64,000 nt of DNA. Origin: Myxococcales bacterium. Its GTDB lineage: Bacteria; Myxococcota_A; Polyangia; Polyangiales; Ga0077539. Where the stretch lies: the NCBI GenBank assembly GCA_016792845.1, contig JAEUKH010000042.1, positions 1-64,000 on the forward strand. Direction: 5' to 3'. A program made the position numbers and the translations under genes. Under the pieces are notes generated by a model that saw only the letters and a program-made list of their open reading frames with translations, did no database searches and had not been told where the DNA came from. Shown in pieces: positions 18,502 through 28,434 of the stretch (within the stretch, counting starts at the first letter, position 1; every line of letters begins with the position of its first letter).

Positions 18502-19475
18502 GCCGCGGGTTTTGCCGCGCGCGGGCCAACATCGCGCTCGCGAAGTACTGGGGCAAATGCGACGCGGCGCTGAATTTGCCCGCGGTGCCGAGCGTCTCGC
18601 TCACCCTCGACGCCCTGGTGACCGAGACCGAGGTTCAAATCGATCCGAGCCTCGAAGAAGACCAGGTGTGGCTGAACGGGGTGCCCCAAGAGGGGGCAGG
18701 GCGCGCGAAGGTGAGCGCGCTCCTCGCGAGCGTGCGCGGGCGGCCCGAGGCGCGTCGCGGGTTCGCGCGGGTGACCACGCAGAACCACTTTCCGAGCGCG
18801 TCGGGGCTGGCGTCGAGCGCGTCGGGCTTCGCGGCGCTGACGGGGGCCGCGGCGCGCGCCTACGAGGTGCCTCTCAGCCTTGAGGCGATGTCGTCGATCG
18901 CACGCCGAGGCAGCGCGAGCGCCGCGCGGAGCGTCTTCGAAGGGTGGTGCGCCCTGCCCGCGGGCACGCCCGGCGACGACTGGCTCCCAGCGCGGCCGCT
19001 CTACGGGGTCGACCACTGGGAGGTGTGCATGGTGCTGGCGTTGGTGACGCACGCCCCGAAGGCCATCGCGTCGCGCGACGGCATGCGAGAGACCGCGCGC
19101 ACGTCGCCGTATTGGGGCGCGTGGTTGGGCTGCGCGCCGGGCTACGTCAAGGCCGTGACCGAGGGCGTCGCGGCGCGCGACCTTGAGGCCACCGGGGCCG
19201 CGATGGAGGCCAGCACCGCGGCGATGCACGCGAGCGCCTGGGCGGCGGTGCCGGCGGTTCGGTACATCAAGGGCGTCACCCTGGAGCTGCTCGACGCGGT
19301 GCAATCGCTGCGCGCCGCAGGCGTCGGCGCCTGGGCCACGATGGACGCCGGGCCCCACGTCAAGGTGCTCTGCCTCGCCCACGACAGCGCGCGGGTCTCG
19401 ACGGCCCTCGCGGCCGTTCCGGGCGTGGTCGAGGTGCGCGTGGCCCGCCCCGGCCGCGGGCTCGAGTTCGCGTGA
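18498..19475 (+). CDS. mvaD: Diphosphomevalonate decarboxylase
   Basis: 325 residues from the GTG embedded in GTGA at the mevalonate kinase stop. Converts diphosphomevalonate to IPP with ATP. Diagnostic segments: ANIALAKYWGKCD, LPAVPSVSLTLD, HFPSASGLASSASGFAAL (ATP loop), RRGSASAARSVFEG and the catalytic-Asp segment ATMDAGPHVKVL. Length agrees with bacterial MvaD. Its stop overlaps the next start (GTGA). Confidence 0.95.
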
Positions 19476-20437
19476 TCGCCTCGGCGCCGGGCAAGCTGAT
19501 GCTCACCGGCGAGTACGCGGTGCTGCACGGCGGGCGCGCCCTGGTGATGGCCGTCGACCGTCGGGTGCAGGTGCGCGCGCGACACCCGAGCGAGGGCGCG
19601 GCGACGCGCTTTCCGCCCGAAGCGGTGGCCGCCTGGGCCCTGGCGAGGGCGCGCGGTCTTCTCAGCGAAGTACCCGATCCGACACGACTTTTCTATGATC
19701 TCGGCGCGGTCTCGGAGGCCGGGCGGAAGCTCGGCGTCGGCAGCTCGGCGGCCCTCTGCGCGGCGGCCCTCGCGTGGGCCCTGGTCGACGCGGGGCACAC
19801 CGCGAGGCCCGATTTCGAGACGCGCCGCGGGTGGGCCCAACTCGCCCGCGCAGGGCACCGCGAGGCCCAAGGCGGCGGCAGCGGCGTCGACGTCATCGCG
19901 AGCACCCTCGGCGGCGTGGTGAGCTGCACCCTCGGCCCCGACCTCGACGACCCGGTCAGCGTATCGGCCGTCGCGTGGCCCCGCGGGCTCTATTGGAAGG
20001 TGCTGTGGTCGGGCGAGCCCGCCCTCACCCGCGAGATGTTGCAGCGGGTGCGGGCCTTCGAAGCCCGAGACCGCGCGGGCTTTGTGACCCGCATCGGGGC
20101 CATCGCGGCGGCAAGTGAGGCCGCGCACGAAGCCTTCTTGCGCGACGATGCATCGGAGTCGACACGGGCCTTCGCAGCGCACGGTGAGGCGATGCGCGCG
20201 CTCGGCGTCGACGCAGAGGTGCCCATCGTGACCGAAGCGCTTGCCTCACTCACCGACGCGTGCAGACCGCTCGGGGTGGCCATCAAACCGTCGGGAGCCG
20301 GAGGGGGCGACGTTTCGCTCGCGGTGTCGTATGACCCCGAGGCACTCGCGAGGGTCGACACCCTGGGAGCGGCGCGAGGCTTTCAAACTATCACAATGCA
20401 CACCGACCACGACGGCGTCGCGGTGTCAGGAGGCTGA
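19472..20437 (+). CDS. Phosphomevalonate kinase (GHMP type)
   Basis: 321 residues. N-terminal SAPGKLMLTGEYAVLHGGRAL, ATP-binding KLGVGSSAALCAAAL, GHREAQGGGSGVDVIAST and C-terminal KPSGAGGGDVSLAV place it in the GHMP phosphomevalonate kinases (ERG8/MvaK2 type). Phosphorylates 5-phosphomevalonate to the diphosphate. The GTG start overlaps the mvaD stop. Context (between mvaD and HMG-CoA reductase) supports the assignment over other GHMP kinases. Confidence 0.9.
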   Translation: MIASAPGKLMLTGEYAVLHGGRALVMAVDRRVQVRARHPSEGAATRFPPEAVAAWALARARGLLSEVPDPTRLFYDLGAVSEAGRKLGVGSSAALCAAALAWALVDAGHTARPDFETRRGWAQLARAGHREAQGGGSGVDVIASTLGGVVSCTLGPDLDDPVSVSAVAWPRGLYWKVLWSGEPALTREMLQRVRAFEARDRAGFVTRIGAIAAASEAAHEAFLRDDASESTRAFAAHGEAMRALGVDAEVPIVTEALASLTDACRPLGVAIKPSGAGGGDVSLAVSYDPEALARVDTLGAARGFQTITMHTDHDGVAVSGG

Positions 20438-20443
20438 ACTGCA

Positions 20444-21748
<1,305 letters not shown>

Positions 21749-21821
21749 GCGTCGCATCTCGCTGGCGATGCGGGGCGGGCTGCGTTAGAGCCCCAAAGCA
21801 TCACGTGAAGGTGCTGCGGCG

Positions 21822-22268
21822 ATGATGTCGTTCGAGAGTTTCGTCAAGCTGGGCTGGTCGTTCTTCAAGACGGTGCTGCGCGCGGCGCTCCCTCGCAAGA
21901 GCGAGCTCCAGCGTTTCTCATCTCAATACCGCACCGACGGCATGTTGAGCGCCGAGGCGAGCGACCACGCGGTGTACGTCGCCGCGGGGCGCTGCCTCGG
22001 GTGCGGGGCCTGCGACCTCAAGGCCCTTGAGAGCGGCGCGGCGACGGCGCTCGGGCCGCTCGGGCCGATGGCCTTCGTGCAGAGCGTGTCGCGGCATCCT
22101 GGCATGAGCAATCCGCTCGGCGACGGCGCCGACGCGGCGCTCTTGAAGCGGCTCGAAGCGGTGTGCCCGGTGCAGGTGCCCTTCGTCTCGCTGGCCGCGG
22201 TGGTGCGGCGACGGCACGGCGAGCTCAGCGAGGCGCGCCGCGGGCTTCAACTTCCGGCGCGGAGCTGA
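21822..22268 (+). CDS. Small protein with putative [4Fe-4S] site
   Basis: 148 residues. Cys pattern GRCLGCGACD (CxxCxxC, ~58-64) and a distant CP (LEAVCPVQ, ~117) give four cysteines that could ligate one cluster, as in ferredoxin-like proteins with a split motif. The N-terminus (FVKLGWSFFKTVLRAALP) is an amphipathic or membrane-associating helix. It ends 3 nt before the enoyl-reductase gene, so the two are surely co-transcribed. An electron carrier or Fe-S sensor tied to lipid synthesis is an inference. Confidence 0.65.
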   Translation: MMSFESFVKLGWSFFKTVLRAALPRKSELQRFSSQYRTDGMLSAEASDHAVYVAAGRCLGCGACDLKALESGAATALGPLGPMAFVQSVSRHPGMSNPLGDGADAALLKRLEAVCPVQVPFVSLAAVVRRRHGELSEARRGLQLPARS

Positions 22269-22271
22269 CCG

Positions 22272-23078
22272 ATGAGTCTGCGAGATCAGTTTGCGATCGT
22301 TCTTGGGGCGTCGAGCGGGTTCGGCGAGGCCATCAGCCTGCGCCTGGCCGAGGCGGGGATGCACATCGTGGGCGTCCACCTCGACCGCCGTTCGACCCTC
22401 GGCCACGTCGAAGAGATCAAAGAAAAGATCGCCGCGATGGGCCGCGAGGCGTGGTTCTTCAACCTCAACGCCGCCGACGAGGTGAAGCGCCGCAGCACCC
22501 TCGACGCGGTGGCCGAGAAGATCGCAGCCCGTGGCCGCGGCGAGACGGTGAAGGTGCTCGTGCACTCGCTCGCCTTCGGGTCGCTGCGCGGGCTCGTGCC
22601 GCCCCGCGAGACCCCCGACGACGCGCTCACCCGCATGCAGCTTGAGATGACCCTCGACGTCATGGCCCACTCGTTCGCGTACTGGGTCCAAGACGCGCTG
22701 CGCCGCGACATGCTCACCGACCACGGCCGCGTCTACGCCATGACCAGCACCGGGAGCCGCGCCGGCTGGCCCGCGTATGGCGCCGTGAGCGCCGCCAAGG
22801 CCGCGCTCGAAGCGTACGTTCGGCAGTTCGCCGTCGAGGGCGCCGCGCGGGGCTTCACCGCCAACGCCCTCTGCGCCGGGGTGACCCGCACCCCTGCCCT
22901 CGACAAGATCCCCAACAGCGAGGCCCTCGCGGCCCGGGCCCTGGCCAAACACCCCGCCGGGCGGCTTACGGTGCCCGACGACGTCGCCCGCGCCGTGGTC
23001 GCCCTCGCGAGCGAACACACCGACTGGCTCAACGGCAACGTGCTCTTCATCGACGGCGGCGAGGCCGCCGCGGGCTGA
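22272..23078 (+). CDS. SDR enoyl-ACP reductase-like protein (FabL/FabI type)
   Basis: 268 residues. Nucleotide-binding GASSGFGEAISLRLAEAG (~13-30); active site Tyr-x6-Lys (YGAVSAAK), the spacing used by FabI/FabL enoyl-ACP reductases rather than the Tyr-x3-Lys of classical SDRs; also VHSLAFGS and the C-terminal GNVLFIDGG. Probable role: NAD(P)H-dependent reduction of enoyl-ACP in fatty acid elongation. The substrate is not proven. It follows the Fe-S protein gene with a 3-nt gap. Confidence 0.85.
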   Translation: MSLRDQFAIVLGASSGFGEAISLRLAEAGMHIVGVHLDRRSTLGHVEEIKEKIAAMGREAWFFNLNAADEVKRRSTLDAVAEKIAARGRGETVKVLVHSLAFGSLRGLVPPRETPDDALTRMQLEMTLDVMAHSFAYWVQDALRRDMLTDHGRVYAMTSTGSRAGWPAYGAVSAAKAALEAYVRQFAVEGAARGFTANALCAGVTRTPALDKIPNSEALAARALAKHPAGRLTVPDDVARAVVALASEHTDWLNGNVLFIDGGEAAAG

Positions 23079-23086
23079 TCCGCTTT

Positions 23087-23107
23087 AATGTTCACAGTGT
23101 GAACATT
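23087..23107. promoter_or_regulatory. Perfect 21-bp dyad (operator-like)
   Basis: Arms AATGTTCACA and TGTGAACATT flank a single central G: a perfect 10+1+10 palindrome, AT-rich in a ~70% GC background. It lies 9 bp after the enoyl-reductase stop and 78 bp before the next lipoprotein start. The 1-nt centre favours a protein-binding operator over a terminator. Related half-sites occur at 28566-28586 and 33033-33051. Confidence 0.7.
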
Positions 23108-23185
23108 GCAAGCTGCCTGCGACGATGCGGCCTCGTTGGGCGGGCCTTCTCACCGCAGCCCCTTCGGGGGTAAGCTTCTCAAACC

Positions 23186-24301
23186 ATGACAAGACCGAGC
23201 AGGGTGCTGGGCGCGGTGGCCTTGGGGCTGATGCTGGGCTGTGGCGACACAACCGGCGGCGGAGGCGGCGGCGCGCTGACCATCGCCGACTTCCCGGCGC
23301 GGTATTACGCAGCGATTTGTGGGCAGTTCTTTCGCTGTCCGCAGGGGGGCGACAGCGGGCTCGTGGTGGCGCTGCTCGGCGACGAGGCGCGGTGCGTGAG
23401 CATGATCCCGAACCTGGCGGGCCCGCAGATCGCCGACCTCGTCGCGGCGGTCAACCGCGGCACGGTGCGCTTCGACGGCGCCGCGGCGGCGCGCTGTCTC
23501 AGCCAGGTCTCGTCGAGCTGCATGGCCCTCGAAGGCGACGGGGTGACCGAGTGTCGTTCGGCCTTCACGGGCACCCTCGCGGCGGGGGCGGGCTGTTGGC
23601 GCAACGAAGAGTGCAGCACCGGCAACTACTGCGACCACGGCGACGCCGCGGCGCGCATCTGCCCTGGCATGTGCCGCGCCGTCGTCGCCGCGGGGGGCGC
23701 CTGTTCGAGCGACCGCCAATGCGCAGGCTGGAGCACCGGCGCCGAGGCCTGTCTCAACAGCCGCTGCGTCGCCGTGACCCAGGGGCCCACCGCCCAGGTC
23801 GGCCAGGCCTGCGGCACCAGCGACGCCTCGCCCTCGGTGCACACGGCCTGCGCGGCGGGCCTCGCGTGTGTCAACCGCACCTGCCAGACCCCCGCGGCGG
23901 CGGGTGCGCCGTGCAGCGACAGCATCGTCTGCGCGCCGGGCCTGGTGTGCGCAGGCAACGGCGGCACCATGCGAAATTGCCAGTCGCCGAGCAACCTCAT
24001 CACCAGCACCGCGGGCGGCGCGTGTCGTCCGGGCGGGCAGCAGCCTCCGATCTGCAACCCGCTTCAGCGCCTCGCGTGCGGCGACAGCAACACCTGCATG
24101 ACCGTGGGCGACGGCTCGGCGGGCTCGCGCTGCATCGGCAGCGCCGACTTCGGGTCACCCTGCAACGCGGGCCTCTACTGCGAGCGCACGACCAACCTCT
24201 GCACCGCGCAGCGCGCGACCGGCGCCGAGTGCACGAGCGGCCGACAGTGCGCCTCGGGTGATTGCCAAAGCGGTCGCTGCCTCGAACGCATCTGCGAGTG
24301 A
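23186..24301 (+). CDS. Cys-rich lipoprotein (Dickkopf-like Cys repeats)
   Basis: 371 residues. Lipobox MLGC (C19), short Gly spacer, an N-terminal helical domain with paired cysteines (ICGQFFRC, ARCVSM, ARCLSQ, SSCMAL), then at least six repeats of the form GAxCxxxxxC...GLxCxxxxC as in Dickkopf-N-type Cys-rich proteins frequent in Myxococcota. All cysteines are probably disulfide-bonded outside the cytoplasm. No enzymatic motif. The 23087 dyad may control it. Confidence 0.8.
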   Translation: MTRPSRVLGAVALGLMLGCGDTTGGGGGGALTIADFPARYYAAICGQFFRCPQGGDSGLVVALLGDEARCVSMIPNLAGPQIADLVAAVNRGTVRFDGAAAARCLSQVSSSCMALEGDGVTECRSAFTGTLAAGAGCWRNEECSTGNYCDHGDAAARICPGMCRAVVAAGGACSSDRQCAGWSTGAEACLNSRCVAVTQGPTAQVGQACGTSDASPSVHTACAAGLACVNRTCQTPAAAGAPCSDSIVCAPGLVCAGNGGTMRNCQSPSNLITSTAGGACRPGGQQPPICNPLQRLACGDSNTCMTVGDGSAGSRCIGSADFGSPCNAGLYCERTTNLCTAQRATGAECTSGRQCASGDCQSGRCLERICE

Positions 24302-24306
24302 GCCGT

Positions 24307-24329
24307 CACCCGCGGGTTGACCGCGGGTG
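24307..24329 (+). terminator. Hairpin after Cys-rich lipoprotein gene
   Basis: CACCCGCGG, 5-nt loop, CCGCGGGTG: a perfect 9-bp stem starting 6 nt after the stop. No T-run follows, so termination is plausible rather than certain. Confidence 0.5.
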
Positions 24330-24363
24330 AACCCTTCGGCCACGCTTGTGGCTCTTGTTGACC

Positions 24364-24885
24364 ATGCAACGTCTCGTTCGTTTGTACCGTGAGCGCCGCC
24401 TCGTTCGCTTCGGCGTCGAGGGCGCGCTGCTCGTCGTCGCGGTCGCGGCGATCGGCGCGTGGCAGACCCGCAACCACCCGCGCGGCGCGCCGCCGCCGGT
24501 GGCGCTCCGCACCCTCGAAGGGGCCCCGGCGTCGCTCGCGGCGTGGCGCGGGCGCACGACCCTCGTCGAGGTTTGGGCGCCCTGGTGCGGGGTCTGCAAG
24601 GTGCAAACCGACAACCTCGCGCGCGCCCACCGCTGGCTCGGAGGACGGGCGAACGTCATCTCGGTGGCGGCCTCGTTCGAGAGCGAGGCCGAGGTGCGCG
24701 CGGCGATGCGGGCGCACGACATCACGGTGCCGGTGCTCCTCGCTGACGCGCGATTTACGCAGCAGATGCGGGTGTCGGCGTACCCGACGGTGTTCGTGCT
24801 CGACGCCGACGGGCGGGTGGTGAGCTCTCTCCAGGGCTACACCACCACCCTCGGTCTGGTGCTGCGGGCGCTCTGGGCGCGCTGA
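24364..24885 (+). CDS. Membrane-anchored thioredoxin-like (TlpA/DsbE-type) protein
   Basis: 173 residues from ATG 24364 (a GTG 18 nt upstream is possible). One N-terminal transmembrane helix (~20-33), then a TlpA-like fold with WAPWCGVCK (C75, C78) and cis-Pro in SAYPTVFV. The orientation places the thioredoxin domain in the periplasm, where it would reduce or exchange disulfides, for example in the Cys-rich lipoprotein encoded just upstream or in cytochrome maturation. That link is inferred from proximity. Confidence 0.85.
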   Translation: MQRLVRLYRERRLVRFGVEGALLVVAVAAIGAWQTRNHPRGAPPPVALRTLEGAPASLAAWRGRTTLVEVWAPWCGVCKVQTDNLARAHRWLGGRANVISVAASFESEAEVRAAMRAHDITVPVLLADARFTQQMRVSAYPTVFVLDADGRVVSSLQGYTTTLGLVLRALWAR

Positions 24886-24900
24886 ACCCCTGAGCGGCGC

Positions 24901-26148
24901 TCAGGCCGCCAAGACGGTGTCTGCGAAGCCCGTCAAGAGCGCCCGCGCGGCCGCGGGGGCGGGCATCCCTGCGACGCGCTCCCAGGCCGCCGGGAGGCCC
25001 GCGTCGAGGGCCACGCGCAGCCCGTCGAGGGCCTCGGCCTGCGCCGCACCGATGGCGGCCCGCTCGTCGTCTGAGAGTTGGGCGTCGAACCACGCGGCGA
25101 CCTCGAAGGCGAGCGCGGCGTGGCGGGTCTCGTCTTCGGCGATCACCGACATGGTGCGCTGAACGAGGCGATCGTGGGCGTGCTGCGCCTGCCAGGTCGC
25201 CACCAGGGCGCCGAACCCCTCGCGGACGCAGCCCTCGACGGCGTTCTCTCGGGCCACCTCGAAGCGCGCGCGGAGCCCCATCGGCACGGGATCGAGGGCC
25301 CGCACCGTCGCGCCCATGCGTGACGCGAGGCGCCCGGTCATGTCGGCGTGGCGACGCTCATCGTCGGCCGCAGCCTCGGCCCGCGCGACCAACGCGGCCG
25401 GCGCACCGAGCGCGCGCAGCTCGGCCGCGAGACGCTCGAACGAACCCACCGAGGCAGCTTCGAGGGCGGCCACCTCGGCGAAGAAGGCGCCCACCGAGGG
25501 CCCCACCGGCGCCTCGACGAAGCCCTCGGGGCGGCGACCCACCGCGCAGGCCGCGCAGCTCACATACACGCTGCCGCCGCCCTCATCGCGCGGGAAGCAG
25601 AACGTACGCGGCCCCCCCAGCGACGAGACCCCGTCGCAGAGCACGTTGCACTGCTCGGGCGTCAACGTCCCCGCCTCGAAGTCGTAGCCCGGCGGCAGCC
25701 CGCAGGGGAAGCGCACCGCCTCCTGGCAGCTCGACATGTTCACGATCACCCGCGCGCAACGGTCGGCGTCGACCATCGCCCCGGTGTCGGTCGGCCCCGG
25801 CACGTCGCTCGGGTTGCCCGTGTCGACGCGCCCCGCATCGACGGAGTTGCCGCTGTCGACAGGGTTGCCCGTGTCAACGCGCCCCGCATCCACCGGACCC
25901 CCGACGTCGACGGGGTTGCCCGTGTCAACACGCCCCGCATCCACCGGACCCCCGGTGTCGACAGGGTTGCCGGTGTCGACGGGGCTGCCGGTGTCGACGG
26001 GGCTGCCGGTGTCGACGGGGTTGCCCGCGTCGAGGGCCGCGTCGGCGGTGGTTTGCGAGACCGTCTCGCCGCACCCGACGGCGGTGAGCGAGGCCACCGA
26101 GAGCACAAGTTGGCGAAACATAAGCGGAAGGTTACGGGGCGTGGTCAT
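24901..26148 (-). CDS. Lipoprotein with D-x-G stalk, Cys-rich segment and ferritin-like diiron domain
   Basis: 415 residues. Signal peptide with lipobox AVGC (C26); ATG at 26121 is an alternative start. Stalk of Asp-Thr-Gly/Asp-Ala-Gly repeats (~35-125) with a 51-bp higher-order period. Then eight cysteines in ~75 residues, then a four-helix ferritin-like domain with a full ligand set: a helix-1 Glu (GSFERLA), ExxH (DDERRHADM), a helix-3 Glu (AVEGCV), ExxH (DETRHAALAF). A surface-tethered ferritin-like diiron protein is unusual; metal storage, peroxide detoxification or oxidation are possible. It is last in a minus-strand run. Confidence 0.8.
   Translation of the reverse strand: MTTPRNLPLMFRQLVLSVASLTAVGCGETVSQTTADAALDAGNPVDTGSPVDTGSPVDTGNPVDTGGPVDAGRVDTGNPVDVGGPVDAGRVDTGNPVDSGNSVDAGRVDTGNPSDVPGPTDTGAMVDADRCARVIVNMSSCQEAVRFPCGLPPGYDFEAGTLTPEQCNVLCDGVSSLGGPRTFCFPRDEGGGSVYVSCAACAVGRRPEGFVEAPVGPSVGAFFAEVAALEAASVGSFERLAAELRALGAPAALVARAEAAADDERRHADMTGRLASRMGATVRALDPVPMGLRARFEVARENAVEGCVREGFGALVATWQAQHAHDRLVQRTMSVIAEDETRHAALAFEVAAWFDAQLSDDERAAIGAAQAEALDGLRVALDAGLPAAWERVAGMPAPAAARALLTGFADTVLAA
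25805..26040 (-). repeat. Higher-order coding repeat, ~51-bp period
   Basis: A 17-residue period (VDTGNPVDxGxxVDAGR) recurs about three times, inside a longer run of 12-15 bp DTG/DAG units. The nested periodicity indicates block duplication rather than simple slippage. Confidence 0.75.
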
Positions 26149-26157
26149 GCGCTGACC

Positions 26158-26691
26158 TTACCCCATCGTGCGGCCTGCGTCGCGCGGGTGGCGGCGCAAA
26201 AGCCCCAATCGCGTCGCGGCCCACCCGCTCACCATCGCCAACGGCACGACCCACAGCACCCCCCAAAGGCGCCCCGCCACGGCCCAGAACACCAGCGCCG
26301 TGAGGGCCCCCGAGAGCATCCCGTGGCGCGCGTGGGCCGACGGGCCGAAGCGCCCCACCACCCACGCCCCGAGCCCCACCGACAGCAGGAGCGCACCCAC
26401 CGGGATGAGCCCCCCGACGAGCTCGGCCCGATGCGCCGCGAGGGGCCGCGCCGCACGCACCGCCGCGATCTGCGCCGCGCTCGGGTTCACCCCATAGACG
26501 CCCTCGAAGACCCGCACCGAGAGCCGACCCGCGCCCTGCGCAAGGAGCGCGAAGACCACCACGCTGAGGGTGGTGCCGAGGGGGATCCAGTGCCAGGGCG
26601 GCGCCTCAGCCTCGGCCGCCGCGGGCTCGGGCGGAGCCGCGCGGGGCGTCGATTGCAAGACGGGCAAATGTCGTCGGGTCGCCATGCTCAC
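26158..26691 (-). CDS. Multi-spanning membrane protein of unknown function
   Basis: 177 residues; Pro/Ala-rich cytosolic N-terminus, then four hydrophobic helices (TTLSVVVFALLAQGAG, LVGGLIPVGALLLSVG, MLSGALTALVFWAVAG, LWGVLWVVPLAMVSGW). I recognise no family. It sits 9 nt upstream of the ferritin-like lipoprotein gene and 50 nt after the phosphoesterase gene on the same strand, so it is probably in their operon. Confidence 0.65.
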   Translation of the reverse strand: MSMATRRHLPVLQSTPRAAPPEPAAAEAEAPPWHWIPLGTTLSVVVFALLAQGAGRLSVRVFEGVYGVNPSAAQIAAVRAARPLAAHRAELVGGLIPVGALLLSVGLGAWVVGRFGPSAHARHGMLSGALTALVFWAVAGRLWGVLWVVPLAMVSGWAATRLGLLRRHPRDAGRTMG

Positions 26692-26741
26692 ACTTCGCGC
26701 TCTCTCTCAGCACCCGCGCGACGCGCCGTCAAGCCGCCCGC

Positions 26742-28421
26742 TCAGGGTTGCCCAGGAGCGGCCGCGACGGGCCCTGCGATCGCAAGGGTGTCGATCACCT
26801 TCGGCTCGGTCTCTGACCGCCGACCCGCCCCCTCGGGCAGCCCTGCGGCGTCGAGCGCGGGCATCGCGTCGATGGCGAAGGCCCACAGTTTCAAGCCCTT
26901 CTCGTCGATCTTGAGGCGCAAGAAATTCTTGTACCCTTCGATCTTCAACGAAGAGAAGGCCTCGTTGGCGTGCCGCCGAAACACCCGCACGCTCACGAAC
27001 AGATAGAGGCCCATGATGAGCCCGCCGAGGAGGTACCCGAACACGGCGCTCGACACCAGCATCGCGAAGCGCTGCGCGATAATGTGCGACTCGCCCACCC
27101 AGCCCATCTTCTGCGAGAACGAGATGCCGAGGCCGCTCGCGAAGAGCGCCGCGATGAGGTGCAGCGCGCCGTGCGTGAGGCCGCCCAGAACCTTGAACGA
27201 GCGGCGGTTCGAGTCGGTGAAGAACACCACCCCGGCGAGCACCGAGCCCACCACCACGAAGGCGCTCGGCTGCGTCGCGGCCTGCTCGAGCCCGCGCCGC
27301 AGGGTGGCCATCACCCCTTGCGAGAGCACCGCCACGTCGGGCTTCGGCAAGAGCCACGAGAGCACCGTGTAGACCCCCGCCGTGGCCAACCCAAACTGCG
27401 GGTTCGTCAACGGAAAGAGGAAGTTGCGCGCCGCCAGACGCTCAGACGCCGCACGGCTCGGATACTCGTGATGCAACTGATACCGCCGCGTCTCGCCCTC
27501 GCGCCCGTCGGTGAGCCGCGCCACCGAGGGCGTGTGCGTCGGGTGCAGAAACGCGCCGCCGCCCCCCGCGGTGATGAAGTGCCCGCCGCCCTCGTTGCGC
27601 CGCTCCATGCGGCGGTAGTGATGCAAATCGCCCGCGAGGCTCAGCACCACCCGGGCCCGGCGCTGCTCGGTCACCCAACGCAAGAGCGCCCGCAAATGGG
27701 GCCCGTGGTCTTTGCGATACTGCTGCCGAAACACCCACGTCGGCTCGGCGAGACACACGATCACCGCGTCGCCCTCGCCCAGGTCTTTCAAGCTCGACTC
27801 GAACCACTGCTGCTGCGGCACGTCGATGTCGCACTGGAGCTGAAGATCGACCGCCAAAAGCCAATGCCGATGCGGCAGCTTGATGCAGTGGTAGCTCCGC
27901 TGCTGAAAGCAGTGCCAGAGCCCCAGCGGCGCCTTCTGCGTGAAGGTGCTCACAAAGCCGACGAGGCCGTCGTACCAGTCGTGGTTGCCCGGCAACGCGA
28001 GGAGCATCGCGCGCCCCTCGCGCCCCTCTGACGCCGCGCGCATCGGCGCCACGAGGCGCGACTCGTAGGCCGCCACCGAGCCCGCGGGGTACACCTCGTC
28101 GCCGCCCAAGATCAGAAGCTCGCCCCGCGCGATCTCTTCGCCCGAAGGCCCGCAGAGCGAAGGGCGCGCGAGGGCCTCGAAGACCGTCACCGTCGGCCGC
28201 CACCCGTCGCCCGTGTCTGACACATAATCAATGGTGAGCGCGTCGTGGGCGCTCAGATCGAGCACCGCCTGAGGCCCCGCCAAGGCCATCAAGAGCCTGA
28301 AATCGGCGCGGGTCGCGAAGACCTCGGTGAGGATGGTCTGCACCCCCGTACGAAAGAGTTGGGCCGGGTCGTACCAACCCACCATGCCGGGTCGCTCAGA
28401 GCCCTCGGGCGATGTACTCAC
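26742..28421 (-). CDS. Membrane-anchored calcineurin-like metallophosphoesterase
   Basis: 559 residues. The N-terminal ~330 residues carry the dinuclear-metal motifs: SDTGDGW, GGDEVYP, LPGNHDWYDG and LAGDLHHYRR. The C-terminal part has four or more hydrophobic helices (AGVYTVLSWLLP, AFVVVGSVLAGVVFFT, GALHLIAALFASGLG, FGYLLGGLIMGLYLFV), then a cytosolic tail. The first motif is DTGDG rather than the usual DxH, a deviation worth noting. The substrate is unknown. It lies in a minus-strand run with small conserved proteins of unknown function. Confidence 0.85.
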   Translation of the reverse strand: MSTSPEGSERPGMVGWYDPAQLFRTGVQTILTEVFATRADFRLLMALAGPQAVLDLSAHDALTIDYVSDTGDGWRPTVTVFEALARPSLCGPSGEEIARGELLILGGDEVYPAGSVAAYESRLVAPMRAASEGREGRAMLLALPGNHDWYDGLVGFVSTFTQKAPLGLWHCFQQRSYHCIKLPHRHWLLAVDLQLQCDIDVPQQQWFESSLKDLGEGDAVIVCLAEPTWVFRQQYRKDHGPHLRALLRWVTEQRRARVVLSLAGDLHHYRRMERRNEGGGHFITAGGGGAFLHPTHTPSVARLTDGREGETRRYQLHHEYPSRAASERLAARNFLFPLTNPQFGLATAGVYTVLSWLLPKPDVAVLSQGVMATLRRGLEQAATQPSAFVVVGSVLAGVVFFTDSNRRSFKVLGGLTHGALHLIAALFASGLGISFSQKMGWVGESHIIAQRFAMLVSSAVFGYLLGGLIMGLYLFVSVRVFRRHANEAFSSLKIEGYKNFLRLKIDEKGLKLWAFAIDAMPALDAAGLPEGAGRRSETEPKVIDTLAIAGPVAAAPGQP

Positions 28422-28434
28422 CCGCGCGACGGTA

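Noticed and set aside
25320..27006. Large plus-strand open frames opposite the ferritin-like lipoprotein and phosphoesterase
   Set aside because: Arg/His-rich, antisense to genes with clear motifs, and no ribosome-binding site.
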